A DNA stretch of 64,000 bases, from the NCBI GenBank assembly GCA_944472155.2, contig OX235277.1:31134804-31198803 (forward strand). Direction: 5' to 3'. Position 1 is the stretch's first letter, and every line of letters begins with the position of its first letter. Made by a program: the position numbers and the translations under genes. This document shows, in pieces, positions 56,401-63,985 of this stretch. This stretch comes from Trichobilharzia szidati. Taxonomy: Eukaryota; Platyhelminthes; Trematoda; Strigeidida; Schistosomatidae. The notes under the pieces are model-generated. The model was not told where the DNA came from, made no database searches, and saw nothing but the letters and a program-made list of their open reading frames with translations.

Positions 56401-59370
56401 GTCAAACTATTTCGTGGATTTCTTATCTTATTTGGATCAACGAACCTGGATTTCACTAGGGTTTTGTGGTTGATTAATCTAACTCACCCCGACCTACTAG
56501 TTTGACCTCACAGTTAGTATAGTGTACTACGTAAACTAAATTATTTTGTTCAGTGGACTCCACACTATCGTCCAATCAACATAATTTATTTGTGGGTTCG
56601 AATGCCACCTTTATTCCTGCTTTGTTAGGAATTCTACGTAAGTTTAAAGGGGTTCCCTTTTTGTATGTGAGTACTATTGTTGGTATTGTCATCTTTCTCT
56701 GTATGCTTGCCATGTATATCGTCCTTATTGTTAATAATTTTGTTTTTTTACAATTTATTATATACTACTAAATGACTAGTTTATCAGGGTAATTAAGAAG
56801 TTTGAAATTTATATGTTATGTCTCACTTCCTGTAGTAAATTTTTTAGTGCCCTATCATCGTTTCAACATTTCACTAATCCTATTTTAACCACATGTGTGG
56901 GTTTTCTGTAAACACTAATGTTTATCTTCCCATCTCCTTTCGTTTTTATGATGTAATCTAACATTTGAAGCTTCCCTTCATTACTTTCCAATGCATAAGT
57001 GAATTGAATAGCCTTTAACTTTGAGTTGATGTGCTTGTAAAATCAGTTTGCATCTTGTGTCCAGTACAGGGAATTTGTCGTCTGTCTACCTCTACTATAC
57101 TTTTGGGTTGGGGCTGAAGGCTTCAATAAATACATTTAAGAATAAATAAAGCGAACTATAATATTCAAGTTTCAAAGTTGTGTTGTTATAATTGATGTGA
57201 ATATGAGGAGTAAATTATGTAAAAAACGTATTCATCCAGTCATTAATACTGTTTCAATACAATACAATAATGTGATGATTTATCTAACAGATAGATTAAT
57301 ATGTAATTCATGTAAGTTGAATAGTATTCATAAACATTACATTTATGTCCTTTTGTCTGTTTTAATCTTTCGTTCCAAAAGGTCGTCTAAAAATGAATCC
57401 CATTGTTGATGAATTCGATGCCTATTACAAATTTATCGGTAGTACTTCAACACATTTTTACATAATGACTAACATGAATGCACCAATGAATAAAATTATT
57501 AAAGTTGATATAAAAGATCCTGAATGGGTAAGGTTTATAAACATGTCCATTTTATTAATTCTATAATTGATATCACATTCTGTCAATAATCTAGTGAGTG
57601 ATTTGTTAATTTTTTCTGAGGATTTAATCAACTTCAAAAAGTATTCAACAGTTGTTTTACTCACACATTAAGGGACTTCAGTAACAATCACCTGTAGCTT
57701 CGTCAGATATTCAGTTTTAAAAGTCAAGTTCCCAGGTGACCAAACTGTCATGAAGGGATAGCTAAAACTTCACCTTGGTTAGTGAAATGGTGAATGGATG
57801 TTCTCGAGTACTGTTCTTGAGACCAGTCCTTATTTTAGTGTGATAAAATCTATTCCTTCCATCTTCACCGGGCTTACTGAAGGGTTAATCAAGGTTTAGC
57901 AGTGCGTCGGCCGATAATCGAACCACAGACCAAATGCGTAGTTGATAGTCATTCTCTTCGTAAACAACTGATGCGCACATGCGTTATCCACTAGGCCACT
58001 GGGCCACAGTATAAACTTTACAACTGGCAAAATGTGGGAAACTGGCTATTGTGAATTAATCATCGGAGTGTTGGCTCTAATTTTATATAAGATAAAATTT
58101 GGGAATTGCTAACATGGGTTAAAAGAGCTGTTTCACCCACTTCATCGTCCTCATTGGTTCTGTAAATAATGTGGTTTCGCTATGAATAAGCTTACCGCAA
58201 TTCAAATTAAACAAAATGAATAAAGCGAAAAACAATCCAACAAAGTGTTCTAGATTGTTATGAATATGAATTTTGTACAGTTCAATATTCTAGTAAAAGT
58301 AATCAGAGAAGCTGAAGCATACTTCAGTACAAGGGATACAAGATAATGTAGGCCAGCCACCAAGTCAATAGATCAGTTAATATACATACACTGTAGCCCA
58401 TTTCTTAGCACCAAAGTTATTACCCAAAGAAAAATTACATTTATCGAAAAGATTATAAGTCAAACTAGATAATTCAATAATTGAACGGTCAGAGGTTTTC
58501 AGAAAGTCGAAACCATTTCTCCTGCCGTATAGAACTTCGGTAGTAAGTTGGTGATGATTACGAGAACGTATTCAAGTGTCATGATTTTTGACACATATCG
58601 AACAGCTACTTTTCCAGTGCCTTGAAAATTGATACTCTGTTAAAGAATTCAGCTAGCGTCATGCCTATCAACCACCATTACGAAACCTTTATCCACTGTC
58701 CCATGTAAATTGACTGAAATCAACAAACATAAGTCATAAATTTGTTACAATAGATACGGCCCATGGTTTATTAACGGAACTTCATCAGCACTAAGGCTTA
58801 GGAAATATAATTCTCATTATATATCAATGAACGAGTAATTTAATTTAGTGTTTAGAAGTAAGCTTTCAGACTTTACTTTATCTGAATCCGGTTTAACCGA
58901 AAACTATAGAAATAGATATTTATCTGTAAACTTGACAGCTAAACTGAACAGTTTAACGTTGATATGTTTAACTCATTTTGAATTAGAACGTAGTGATGTG
59001 AGTAAAAAAATGCATTATATACAAATACTACCCACCTTGGAAAGTTAAACAAATAAATAGCCCGTTTAATTGGTCCCGATTCAAGATTGTCCGATAGTAT
59101 TGTAAAAAATATTCTGTCTGGCCTGATGACTCAAATTTATTCAGACTGGTTTTAGCTGTTTTTAAGTTTAGGTAGAAATCAAGTACCATCATATAACACA
59201 TTTCAACAAATCTTATTTTTAGTTTAGCTACCTTTTATTTAATTTTTTAAAATTTCTTTCTTAAGTCAAGCTGGGAAGATTTTGTACCTCATAATTCAGC
59301 AAGTAAAATGGAACACGCTGTATGCGTAAATCAACGATACATGGCTATCTGTTATCTAGAAAATGTGTTA
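39155..59370 (+). CDS. PREP: Prolyl oligopeptidase (family S9A), exons 1-8, 3' part beyond window
   Basis: Prolyl oligopeptidase is a cytosolic serine peptidase that cleaves short peptides after proline. Eight exons (39155-39232, 40724-40851, 41425-41520, 41584-41752, 45152-45399, 50911-51026, 57382-57527, 59266-59370) join in consistent phase to 362 codons. Exon 1 and 2 give [13 protein letters not shown] and [10 protein letters not shown], the N-terminal block of the family (DPYAWLED in mammals); later exons give beta-propeller blades, including [14 protein letters not shown] (exon 6), [13 protein letters not shown] and KVDIKDPEW (exon 7) and [10 protein letters not shown]...CYLENVL (exon 8). 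These cover about the first half of the usual 710 residues. The catalytic Ser/Asp/His domain must lie past 64000. Start ATG 39155 fits the family length; upstream in-frame ATGs lie in or next to a SINE. Splice joins are inferred. Confidence 0.92.
39233..40723 (+). other. PREP intron 1
   Basis: Unassigned DNA with a TA microsatellite at 39648-39666. A small open frame at 39950-40159 has no support. No clear element. Confidence 0.4.
40724..40851 (+). CDS. PREP: PREP exon 2
   Basis: [20 protein letters not shown]... and [13 protein letters not shown]. Acceptor CCATTAAG; donor GTAAGT at 40852 chosen over a GT at 40848 because it keeps the phase with exon 3 and the alignment length. Confidence 0.9.
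40905..41040 (-). mobile_element. Hammerhead-type SINE, degenerate (intron 2)
   Basis: Minus-orientation copy: ATTTCGTCACAAACCAACGTAAGTTAGAGAGATC (3' end of the family), GAGCACTGGAAAGCTGTTTCGTCAAGGTCC (ribozyme region). Confidence 0.6.
41130..41335 (+). mobile_element. Hammerhead-type SINE, plus orientation (intron 2)
   Basis: CGTTTCGATCCTTGTTGGG (B box), then GGTACCGACTGATGAAGACTCCCAAGGTGGGACAAAAC: CTGATGA is intact and a TCCC/GGGA stem follows, but GAAAC reads CAAAAC. Ends GATGTTGGTTGGTGACGAAG, the reverse complement of the start of the copy at 40905. Confidence 0.65.
41425..41520 (+). CDS. PREP: PREP exon 3
   Basis: [20 protein letters not shown]..., matching [20 protein letters not shown] of mammals. 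Acceptor TTCATTAG, donor GTAAGT. The next intron is only 63 bp. Confidence 0.88.
41584..41752 (+). CDS. PREP: PREP exon 4
   Basis: Encodes [19 protein letters not shown]..., then [15 protein letters not shown] and GWYKLN, the first propeller blade (family pattern VFLDPN...FSEDGEYFAY). Ends in phase 0 at GTAAGT. Confidence 0.88.
41990..42250 (-). mobile_element. Hammerhead-type SINE, degenerate (intron 4)
   Basis: TTACAGAGTTCATTGAAAACCAGCCAG...GTTTCGCTCTAGCTTACGACTCTTCAG in the ribozyme position; reverse complement shows CTGAAGAGTCG...GCGAAAC. Core boxes largely kept, stem II altered. Confidence 0.6.
42545..43980 (+). mobile_element. RTE-like LINE, 3' part with RT
   Basis: [21 protein letters not shown] and the [12 protein letters not shown] block (aspartate box as DS-IDRE) at 42545-42796, EVNTGVRQG at 42900, [22 protein letters not shown] at 43065-43140, then the C-terminal block and the family end GAAGTCCTATGTTCCAACCGGAACCCAAG with ATAATAATAAT tail at 43930-43975. 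It contains internal expansions of CCAG (43353-43376) and CAGT (43495-43511). Frameshifts and stops throughout. Confidence 0.8.
44264..44407 (+). repeat. Short dispersed repeat, same as palindrome segment 3784-3932
   Basis: Nearly identical over its whole length to the palindrome segment but with no SINE beside it; boundaries GTTGTAACAACAG and AAAGTTAAC are sharp. Confidence 0.65.
45152..45399 (+). CDS. PREP: PREP exon 5
   Basis: [12 protein letters not shown]..., [17 protein letters not shown], and [16 protein letters not shown], corresponding to MAWTHDGKGMFYNSYP and YYHVLGTDQSEDIL. Long T-rich acceptor, donor GTAAGT. Confidence 0.92.
45480..45745 (+). mobile_element. RTE-like LINE, left part split by LINE B insertion
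   Basis: DLTDDLC/KLEI-type RT remnants and the FTYLGSIVS block (45720-45745) end where the LINE B ACAG tail begins. The continuation TTTCAACTACAGAC is found at 49552. Confidence 0.75.
45746..49549 (-). mobile_element. LINE B, near full-length with endonuclease and reverse transcriptase, nested in RTE-like copy
   Basis: Minus strand. A 5' region with a short Ser/Thr/Gln-rich frame (49461-49060); then an AP-type endonuclease: [14 protein letters not shown] (about 48910), [31 protein letters not shown] (catalytic GDFN), [22 protein letters not shown], with in-frame stops at 48505 and 47884; then [17 protein letters not shown] and [15 protein letters not shown] (46929-46555); then the C-terminal domain; and the end TGTGTCGAATACAGACAGACAGACAG (45748-45770). 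The flanks share ATAGTTTCA (45737-45745 and 49550-49558), the probable target-site duplication. Stops and frameshifts make it inactive. Confidence 0.88.
49550..50110 (+). mobile_element. RTE-like LINE, right part after LINE B insertion
   Basis: Resumes at ATAGTTTCAACTACAGAC and goes on with the CTTCATTGATCTGAAACC and GATTTTAAACACTCATGTCAAG blocks to the family end GAAGCCCTATGTTGCACATAAAACACAAG (50066-50094). Positions 49685-49870 are almost identical to 60335-60510. Confidence 0.75.
50195..50310 (+). mobile_element. Hammerhead-type SINE remnant
   Basis: AGTTTCAGACTTCTCAGGGAACAGCTATCCAGTGATCATTCC keeps the spacing of the ribozyme and stem I region but not the core bases. Confidence 0.4.
50490..50675 (+). 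repeat. Dispersed repeat C (plus)
   Basis: AATCTCAGAAAGGAAAACAGTTCCTTCAGGATAGCAGATACGCCTTG and ACTACCTCCAACCATCTAAC match the reverse complement of 27410-27600. It ends 235 bp before PREP exon 6. Confidence 0.55.
50911..51026 (+). CDS. PREP: PREP exon 6
   Basis: [20 protein letters not shown]...[12 protein letters not shown], matching the AELSDDGRYVLLSI...LWYCDLQQ blade. Acceptor GTTTAAAG, donor GTAAGT. Preceded by a 5.5-kb intron full of LINE sequence. Confidence 0.88.
51240..51485 (-). mobile_element. SINE family B, well-preserved tRNA-like head
   Basis: Minus strand: GCGTAGATGGCGCAGTGGTAGAATGCTCCC (A box), GGGGTTCGATATCC (B box), body with AAGGGAAGGTTGGG and GAGGCTAACAACCCC, then GCTTGAAGCCCTATGTTCCACTGGGAACG (LINE-like end) and AAAGGAATGCATAAAT. 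Confidence 0.8.
51593..51759. repeat. Long perfect hairpin element with 75-bp arms, flanked by 14-bp direct repeat
   Basis: Arms 51593-51667 and 51685-51759 are reverse complements with a single mismatch (51633 against 51719) around a 17-base loop. The direct repeat AACAATTCAGAAAT occurs at 51551-51564 and again at 51759-51772, consistent with target-site duplication at insertion. A related single arm is at 36245-36320. The arm contains CTGAAGATGTTGTCCGGAAG...GACGACGAAAGC (51683-51714), recalling a hammerhead core with a GGAA-capped stem II. Confidence 0.9.
53255..53400 (+). repeat. Diverged relative of the 3784-3932 repeat
   Basis: TTGTAACAGCAGAAGGCAAGACACGG at the start and a TTTAACCAATCACTGAG block (compare TTGATTGGTTG) suggest the same family, at much lower identity. 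It again sits next to a family A SINE. Confidence 0.4.
53403..53452. repeat. TA microsatellite inside an inverted repeat
   Basis: AAAGTATAAT (53403-53412) and ATTATACTTT (53443-53452) flank a TA run, forming a potential cruciform. Confidence 0.8.
53451..53617 (-). mobile_element. tRNA-derived SINE, family A (3' end replaced by TA repeat)
   Basis: Minus strand head GCGTCGGTGGCACAGCGGTTAGGACTC, B box GGTTCGATCCCC, body ending TGTGGAATCAAAG. The usual A-rich tail has become the adjoining TA repeat. Confidence 0.75.
54240..54910 (+). mobile_element. RTE-like LINE, 3' end fragment
   Basis: GGACTCAATGTGAACATAGAGAAGATAGAGG (LxVNIEKTE block), further C-terminal remains, and the family end GAGGCCTTATGCTCCACTCGGAACCCAAAG at 54868-54897. 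No intact frame. Confidence 0.7.
55055..55245 (-). mobile_element. Hammerhead-type SINE, minus copy of an inverted pair
   Basis: The reverse complement reads B-box-like GGTTTCTAGCTCC, then CTGATGAAGAGTCCCAAACTAGGATGAAAC and CGCCAGTACTC. A 3-base expansion in the CUGANGA box and a G-to-A change in stem II probably weaken it. Confidence 0.75.
55530..55712 (+). mobile_element. Hammerhead-type SINE with intact ribozyme core
   Basis: B box GGGTTCGAATCCC at 55579-55591, then the ribozyme at 55601-55646, then the conserved 3' part CAGCTGGTTTTCCAGTGGTTCTCTAACTGATGTCAGCTCATGATGAAA. Most of the family structure is preserved. Confidence 0.85.
55601..55646 (+). ncRNA. Hammerhead ribozyme (Sm-alpha type), predicted active core
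   Basis: Self-cleaving RNA. Stem I is GTACTG (55601-55606) with CAGTAC (55641-55646); CTGAAGA (55607-55613) fits the CUGANGA box; stem II is GTCC/GGAC (55614-55617 and 55625-55628) with loop CAAACTA; GAAAC at 55629-55633; a minimal stem III AC/GT with AGCT loop; cleavage expected after GTC, base 55640. All conserved core bases are present. The short stem III is as in schistosome Sm-alpha ribozymes. Confidence 0.85.
57382..57527 (+). CDS. PREP: PREP exon 7
   Basis: [20 protein letters not shown]...[11 protein letters not shown], corresponding to WVKLIDNFEGEYDYV...VINIDFRDPEESKW. Acceptor CCAAAAG, donor GTAAGG. Preceded by a 6.4-kb intron. Confidence 0.9.
57528..59265 (+). other. PREP intron 7
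   Basis: Apart from the SINE at 57830-58015, unassigned AT-rich DNA. An open frame at 58848-59048 has no splice or family support. Confidence 0.45.
57830..58015 (-). mobile_element. SINE family B, 5' part
   Basis: Minus strand head GCGCATCAGTTGTTTACGAAGAGAATGACTATC, B box GGTTCGATTATCGGCC, then AACCCTTCAGTAAGCCCGG. 3' end lost. Confidence 0.55.
59266..59370 (+). CDS. PREP: PREP exon 8
   Basis: [20 protein letters not shown]...[10 protein letters not shown], matching [20 protein letters not shown]...LVLCYLHDV. Acceptor TTTCTTAAG, donor GTAAGT. This is the last exon seen; none was found between 59371 and 64000. Confidence 0.88.
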
Positions 59371-59384
59371 GTAAGTTGTTATTT

Positions 59385-59633
59385 ATTTTTTTATTTTATT
59401 TTTTTGAGTTTCGACTGGAACATAGGACTTCAAGCTTCTTTACGTTTAAAGTTACAATAGTTGTGGTGATCTCTTTTCGAGGCATGGGTGCTAGCTCACC
59501 CACACCCAAACTTCCTTTTTTAACGGGCTTACTACTGGTTAGGCGAGGTTGAGCAGTGAGTTGGCAGGCAATCGAACCTCGGACCACATGAGGCGTGGTT
59601 AGCGAGTATTCTACCAGTGAACCACCGACGCAA
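59385..59633 (-). mobile_element. SINE family B, best tRNA-Gly-like head
   Basis: Minus strand: GCGTCGGTGGTTCACTGGTAGAATACTCGC closely follows the 5' half of eukaryotic tRNA-Gly(GCC), GAGGTTCGATTGCC is the B box, then AGTAGTAAGCCCGTTAAAAAAGG, GTGGGTGAGCTAGCACCCATG, and the end GAAGTCCTATGTTCCAGTCGAAACTC with (A)nTAAA tail. Inserted 14 bp after PREP exon 8. Confidence 0.85.
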
Positions 59634-60109
59634 GGTAGTAAGTTGTGATTGTTAAAAAATTATAGAATAAATATTAAAACATTAATGTAAGCCATAAATA
59701 ATTATCCTTATTTCCTTAAAATCCTTATTTAACCTGTAACACAGTGAAGTTAAGCCATTTACTGATCATTTAACTTCAATTTCAAGGTGTGGTTCATTCC
59801 GAAATAATTGAAATGACCAACTCGTATATGCATTTTGGATGCAGTATATTCTTTTTTTACGACCTAATCGTAGAATCCTGTATGTGTTTATTCCGCACTG
59901 TGTTTAATCGGTCCGATACACCTACATTACAGTTTTCCTAATGACGTTTCAAGTCGACATCCACAACTTTATATGGTCTGTTTGTTTATACTAAGCTTAT
60001 AGCCTGAATGTTACCGTAATACCAGACTTGACTTCAGAGCTTTCTGAAATGTATCCAAATGTTAATTACTCCTAAAGAGGACTAAAATTTTCCTCAGCGT
60101 GTTCTTCTT

Positions 60110-60525
60110 CATATGATTCACTAACAAACTACGCCAATCACTAACAGAGATATGTAAGTCACCATTTTCACATATCTAGACAGCATCATTTCAACTAAAG
60201 GAGGCACGTTTGAGGATGTCAAGCCTACTTAGGATAGGAAAAGCAGAAGAAACCTTCCTTAATTTGAAATCAGTACGAAAATCTAATACAATAAGCACGA
60301 AGCACTAGATTCGGATTTTCAACACTGATATCAAGTCAGTCAGTGCTTCAATATGGTTCAGACACTTGACGGACGTGTTACCAAAGGCATTTCCAACAGG
60401 TTAGAATTTCGTCAGCAGCTGTCTTTGCTCCTTACTGATGATTAGATGTCGAGCCAGAAAGGAATAGCAACAAGGAAATCTGCCAAGCAACAGACCAAAC
60501 AAGTGCACATTGCCTAGTAAAAGTA
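60110..60525 (+). mobile_element. RTE-like LINE fragment
   Basis: CACATATCTAGACAGCATCATTTCAACTAAAGGAGGCAC is the TYLGSxxSTxGG block, then ATCTGAA-type and TTCAACACTGATATCAAGTC blocks. 60335-60510 repeats 49685-49870 nearly base for base. Confidence 0.7.
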
Positions 60526-60676
60526 CTATTGTGGTGGTGTGGTACTGACAATGTGTTCCAACGGAATATTATCCTCACATATTCCCACAGTTCAGTACGG
60601 CATTAGCAATAGAATACGATATATCTATCTGAACATTCTATTTTATGTCGTCCGGGATAGGCAAAAATCACACGTT

Positions 60677-60720
60677 CAAACTGCTATATATATATATATA
60701 TATATATATATAGCAGTTTG
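60677..60720. repeat. Perfect 44-bp palindrome around a TA run
   Basis: CAAACTGC (60677-60684), TA repeat, GCAGTTTG (60713-60720). The reverse complement is identical to the sequence itself. Confidence 0.9.
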
Positions 60721-60881
60721 ATTACTAGAAAATATACCTTGTTTTCCGTGTCTTGCCTGATGAAGTTCACTTTGAGGTGAAATAAATGATTGAAAGAAAT
60801 TTATCTTATAAGCTGACTATCTGTTGATAAGCATAAAAACGAAAAAATACCAGTCTAAACACGGAACCATGAAGAAGCAGT

Positions 60882-61303
60882 TCAGCAAAGAGATTTTTCT
60901 GTCCAGTCTTTGAATATGTGAAAGAATGGAGTCAATGTGATTCCAACTCCGACGCCTAAGAGGATTGCGATGTAGAGCTTTCCAATACTACTTTGGACAT
61001 TCGTGACTGTTTGTAAAGTCGTTGAGAAAAACAATCTTCCTAATAACTTCAGCAAGCATGACAGAATAATGCGGAAACCCGTTCAGTTTCTTTACTATCA
61101 AAGGGGGTCTTCTAATTCTTAATAAGTGGAAATTCCCATTTAGATATCGAATTAACCAAAAAGAGTCTCTTTGCCGAACTCTTTGCACATATCTCCATTG
61201 CAAGGGATGTATTTACTTGAAATTTTAAATCCAAAGACGTATTCGCTTTATTCTGTTTGAGATTTTCGAATACATTCAATGTTGCATAGTGAAACACACA
61301 CAC
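60882..61303 (-). pseudogene. Coding-like remnant, possibly from a NADPH-oxidase-type flavoprotein
   Basis: Overlapping minus-strand frames at 61303-61112, 61203-60988 and 61011-60882 look coding in turn, as expected of a frameshifted gene. The last one, SSIGKLYIAILLGVGVGITL followed by TPFFHIFKDW, recalls the GxGIGVTPFxSILKD nucleotide-binding motif of NOX/DUOX proteins, with two extra residues. The other frames do not show the expected HPFT motif, so the assignment is weak. Confidence 0.25.
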
Positions 61304-61534
61304 AAAAAACTGAAACTTACAGCACCTTTTAGATCTAAAATTAAAACAAACTGTAGAATAGTGGTATAAAGAAACTCGCTTAAAAGTAACACTGTAAGCC
61401 TAATATATACAGTTCTCACTTATATCAGTTGCTAATAAGTCTTACGAATATACATTTAAAGCAAAATATTTAATTAAGTAATCTGTAAGCAATAAGTGAT
61501 GAGCATCGCTCGGAAATGATAATCATTAAAAGTT

Positions 61535-62170
61535 CAAAAAATTTGCAAGCTCTTGAAAACAAGCATATTTGGATGACTCTTAACTATAGCAGCCCAAAAC
61601 AAAACTACCTACTGAACGGACTAATGACCTTGAGCTACCGATCACAGGAGTCCATAGTATGTAGACGGAATTATGGACGCTGTATAAGAATTACGCAGAA
61701 AATTTCATCCGAATCTAGTATTTAAGTACAACTTAGACTACAGGCTCATTGGGAAAGAGAAAACGTGTAGCCAACTGATATGGCTAGGCTATATTTATAA
61801 CCGGGTCAATAATACGGACTAATTTGTTAATCCTTTCGATGAAACTGTTACAAATTCCATCGAAAGTTTCTAGAGTCACCTAAAAAGGAGGATCGGAGCT
61901 GTAAATGAGTCAAAAACAAGATTATTTAAAGTTATCTCAATGAATTTACGTGCAGAAATTGGTTAAACCTAACTATGAGGACTCACATGAGAAATTAGGA
62001 GGTTTTCTTTGAACATATACAAGGAAGTTATCCTATATAGGATGACTACTAAGTTTTAACGTTGCATTACTTATGTATAAACGTCTTTCTCAAATTATGC
62101 AGTTATACTTCAGACTCGTTTGATTGGTCTTTATTAGGGAATTTCTTTTTGGGCTGCTACAGTTTAGAAT
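61535..62170 (+). repeat. Dispersed repeat related to palindrome segment 10372-10772
   Basis: ACTCTTAACTATAGCAGCCCAAAACAAAACTACCT, then after about 300 extra bases CAGAAATTGGTTAAACCTAACTATGAGGACTCA and GTTTTAACGTTGCATTACTT. Diverged but collinear. Confidence 0.55.
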
Positions 62171-62679
62171 CACCAGTTGACGAAGACAAAACCGAATGAA
62201 TATGGATTAGATTCCAAGTTGTTATCCGATTTAAGGACAGAAGGCGTAGCTTGAATCCCTTTGAACGACTTGGCTTTACCTAATAATCACTTTGAGGGAT
62301 TTTCCTTTTGACGCGGAATGATTTCTTAGAACAACTAGCTCAAGAATTGAAGTATTGGTTCTTTTAATGTCACATTTCGACAACCATGTTGGGAGAAGTC
62401 TTTATGCACACCTTGACAATATCCTTCTAGTACGGTCTATGTAAACAGGAACAAGTGAACTGATATATAAACATGGAGTTGCCACTGTCTGAAACACTGT
62501 CTGAAACACTGTCTTCGACATTTTGATGAATAAGAGGGTGATTGGAGAATGTAAGTAGTAAAGATGCAGCGAAGAATTCTTTTTAAATCACTCTTGATAA
62601 CGTGTCACGAAGACAGCTTCATTGACTGAGATTACCTGTGGATTCATTTCAGTATGAATTTCTTTCTCAAGTGTATATA

Positions 62680-62810
62680 ATGACTGACTGACCAACTTCC
62701 AACGTAGAACTTTGCACAGAAGTTGAGCGGTTCATCCTTCCATACTGCGTGTACCATACAAAGGTAGAGAAAAGAGAGAGCGAGAAAAAATTCAGAAAAA
62801 TTAGTATGAA
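62680..62810 (-). mobile_element. LINE B 3' end remnant
   Basis: GACTGACTGACC, GTAGAACTTTGCACAGAAGTTGAGCGGTTC, ACTGCGTGTACCATACAAAGG and AGAGAAAAGAGAG correspond to 45757-45845 (the region just upstream of the ACAG tail). Confidence 0.6.
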
Positions 62811-63544
62811 CAGAAATCTGCAACTGCATATATATTAAGATACACTGAAATTTAAGCATATTTTTGCCTACTGAACGAAACACCAGTCAATCGCTGAATA
62901 ATATTAATAATAATAATAAACTATAGGGAATTAGGAAATCGTGTTTAAAATTTGGTAAATAAAAAGAATAAGTTTAACTTTCACTAGCTGATGACTGGAG
63001 GTGAAATAAAATCTAGTCAGAGACAAGATCCAAACCAGCAATCTCCGAGTTCAGTGAGTGCTCTAGCGAGTGACTTATGGGACTCGGGTACCAACCAGAT
63101 CATCATTGCACTGCAATTACAACATAATCTGTAACCTCTGAATATTAGTGCATAGAATGAATAAATACTAAGGTCATATTGAAACACTTACTCGATTCGG
63201 TAGCCGACTTACATTTTAGCGATGGTGTTAATCAGTATTCATTTAAAGACTGATGAGTTACTATTACTAAATAATCTTCTAAAGTTCAGAAATCTTCCCC
63301 AAATAAAGCAGGCTACTACTGAGTAACTGAAGGAAAAAGATAACAGCATTGTAACATTGCATGCAGGTAAGGATTTGGACATTATGATGAAAACGACTGA
63401 CTACTTCACGAAAATTACATTTACCCACTAATGATGCGTTGAAGCTGAATAAGTTCATCCTATTTTGTAGAACTTATTGTTCTTGCTTTGTTCTAATTTC
63501 TATGAAGCTTTGGTAAATAATTGAAATTATTTCCTAAAGTGTTG

Positions 63545-63705
63545 GTTTGCAGGGGTTTGCTTGATTTCATGATTGATCACGAAACGACATCATTTAGAGT
63601 ACCATTTAGAACCAGCAGGGGGTACTGGACACCTGATTCATCCTTGTTCAGCGCCCTTCAGCAAAACGCCCTCATGACCTCACAGGGGGTTGGACCCATA
63701 ACGTT
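63545..63705 (-). mobile_element. Hammerhead-type SINE, minus copy of an inverted pair
   Basis: GTTTGCAGGGGTTTGCTTGATTTCATGATTGATCACGA (3' end block), TTAGAGTACCATTTAGAACCAGC, GGGTACTGGACACCTGATTCATCCTTG (ribozyme region, mutated). Confidence 0.6.
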
Positions 63706-63839
63706 TATGTCACAAGGAGAACTCGTTGAAGCTGCAGTCACTAGGACAGAACCTAATGGTCCATCAGTTTTAACTTCTGTCAATTTCCTTTATATAGCGC
63801 GATCACCAGCCAGTGTCTTCGGACAGTATTTATCAACGA

Positions 63840-63985
63840 GCTTGTCTTGTAAACTGAAGGTTCCAGGTTCGATCCGCAGTGGGATAGTTCACGGAGAGTC
63901 ACAACCAAGGATGAAACACCTGTTCAGTAATCCCGGCTGGTTTTCAGTGGTTTCCTAAATGATTTCATTTCGTAGTCTGTCTTGA
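63840..63985 (+). mobile_element. Hammerhead-type SINE, plus copy of an inverted pair
   Basis: AGGTTCGATCCGCAGTGGG (B box), ACGGAGAGTCACAACCAAGGATGAAACACCTG (core with GAAAC kept but CUGANGA lost), then GGCTGGTTTTCAGTGGTTTCC...TGATTTCATTTCG. Confidence 0.6.

Larger units (their letters stand above)
51027..57381 (+). other. PREP intron 6 (6.4 kb)
   Basis: Contains a family B SINE (51240-51485), the hairpin element (51565-51758), family A SINE (53451-53617), RTE-like 3' fragment (54240-54910), an inverted pair of hammerhead SINEs (55055-55710) and unassigned DNA. Bases 56330-57150 include a hydrophobic 72-codon frame and a CTTCAATAAATACATTT end resembling a polyadenylation signal, possibly a retroelement 3' end. 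Bases 51800-53250 show nothing I recognise. Confidence 0.55.

Noticed and set aside
56553..56771. 72-codon hydrophobic open frame in PREP intron 6
   Set aside because: Membrane-like composition but AT-rich, no splice or family support; more likely part of an unidentified repeat.
57458..57664. 68-codon minus-strand open frame
   Set aside because: Antisense of PREP exon 7.
63521..63958. 145-codon plus-strand open frame
   Set aside because: It spans an inverted pair of hammerhead SINEs and the DNA between; no family match or splice signals.
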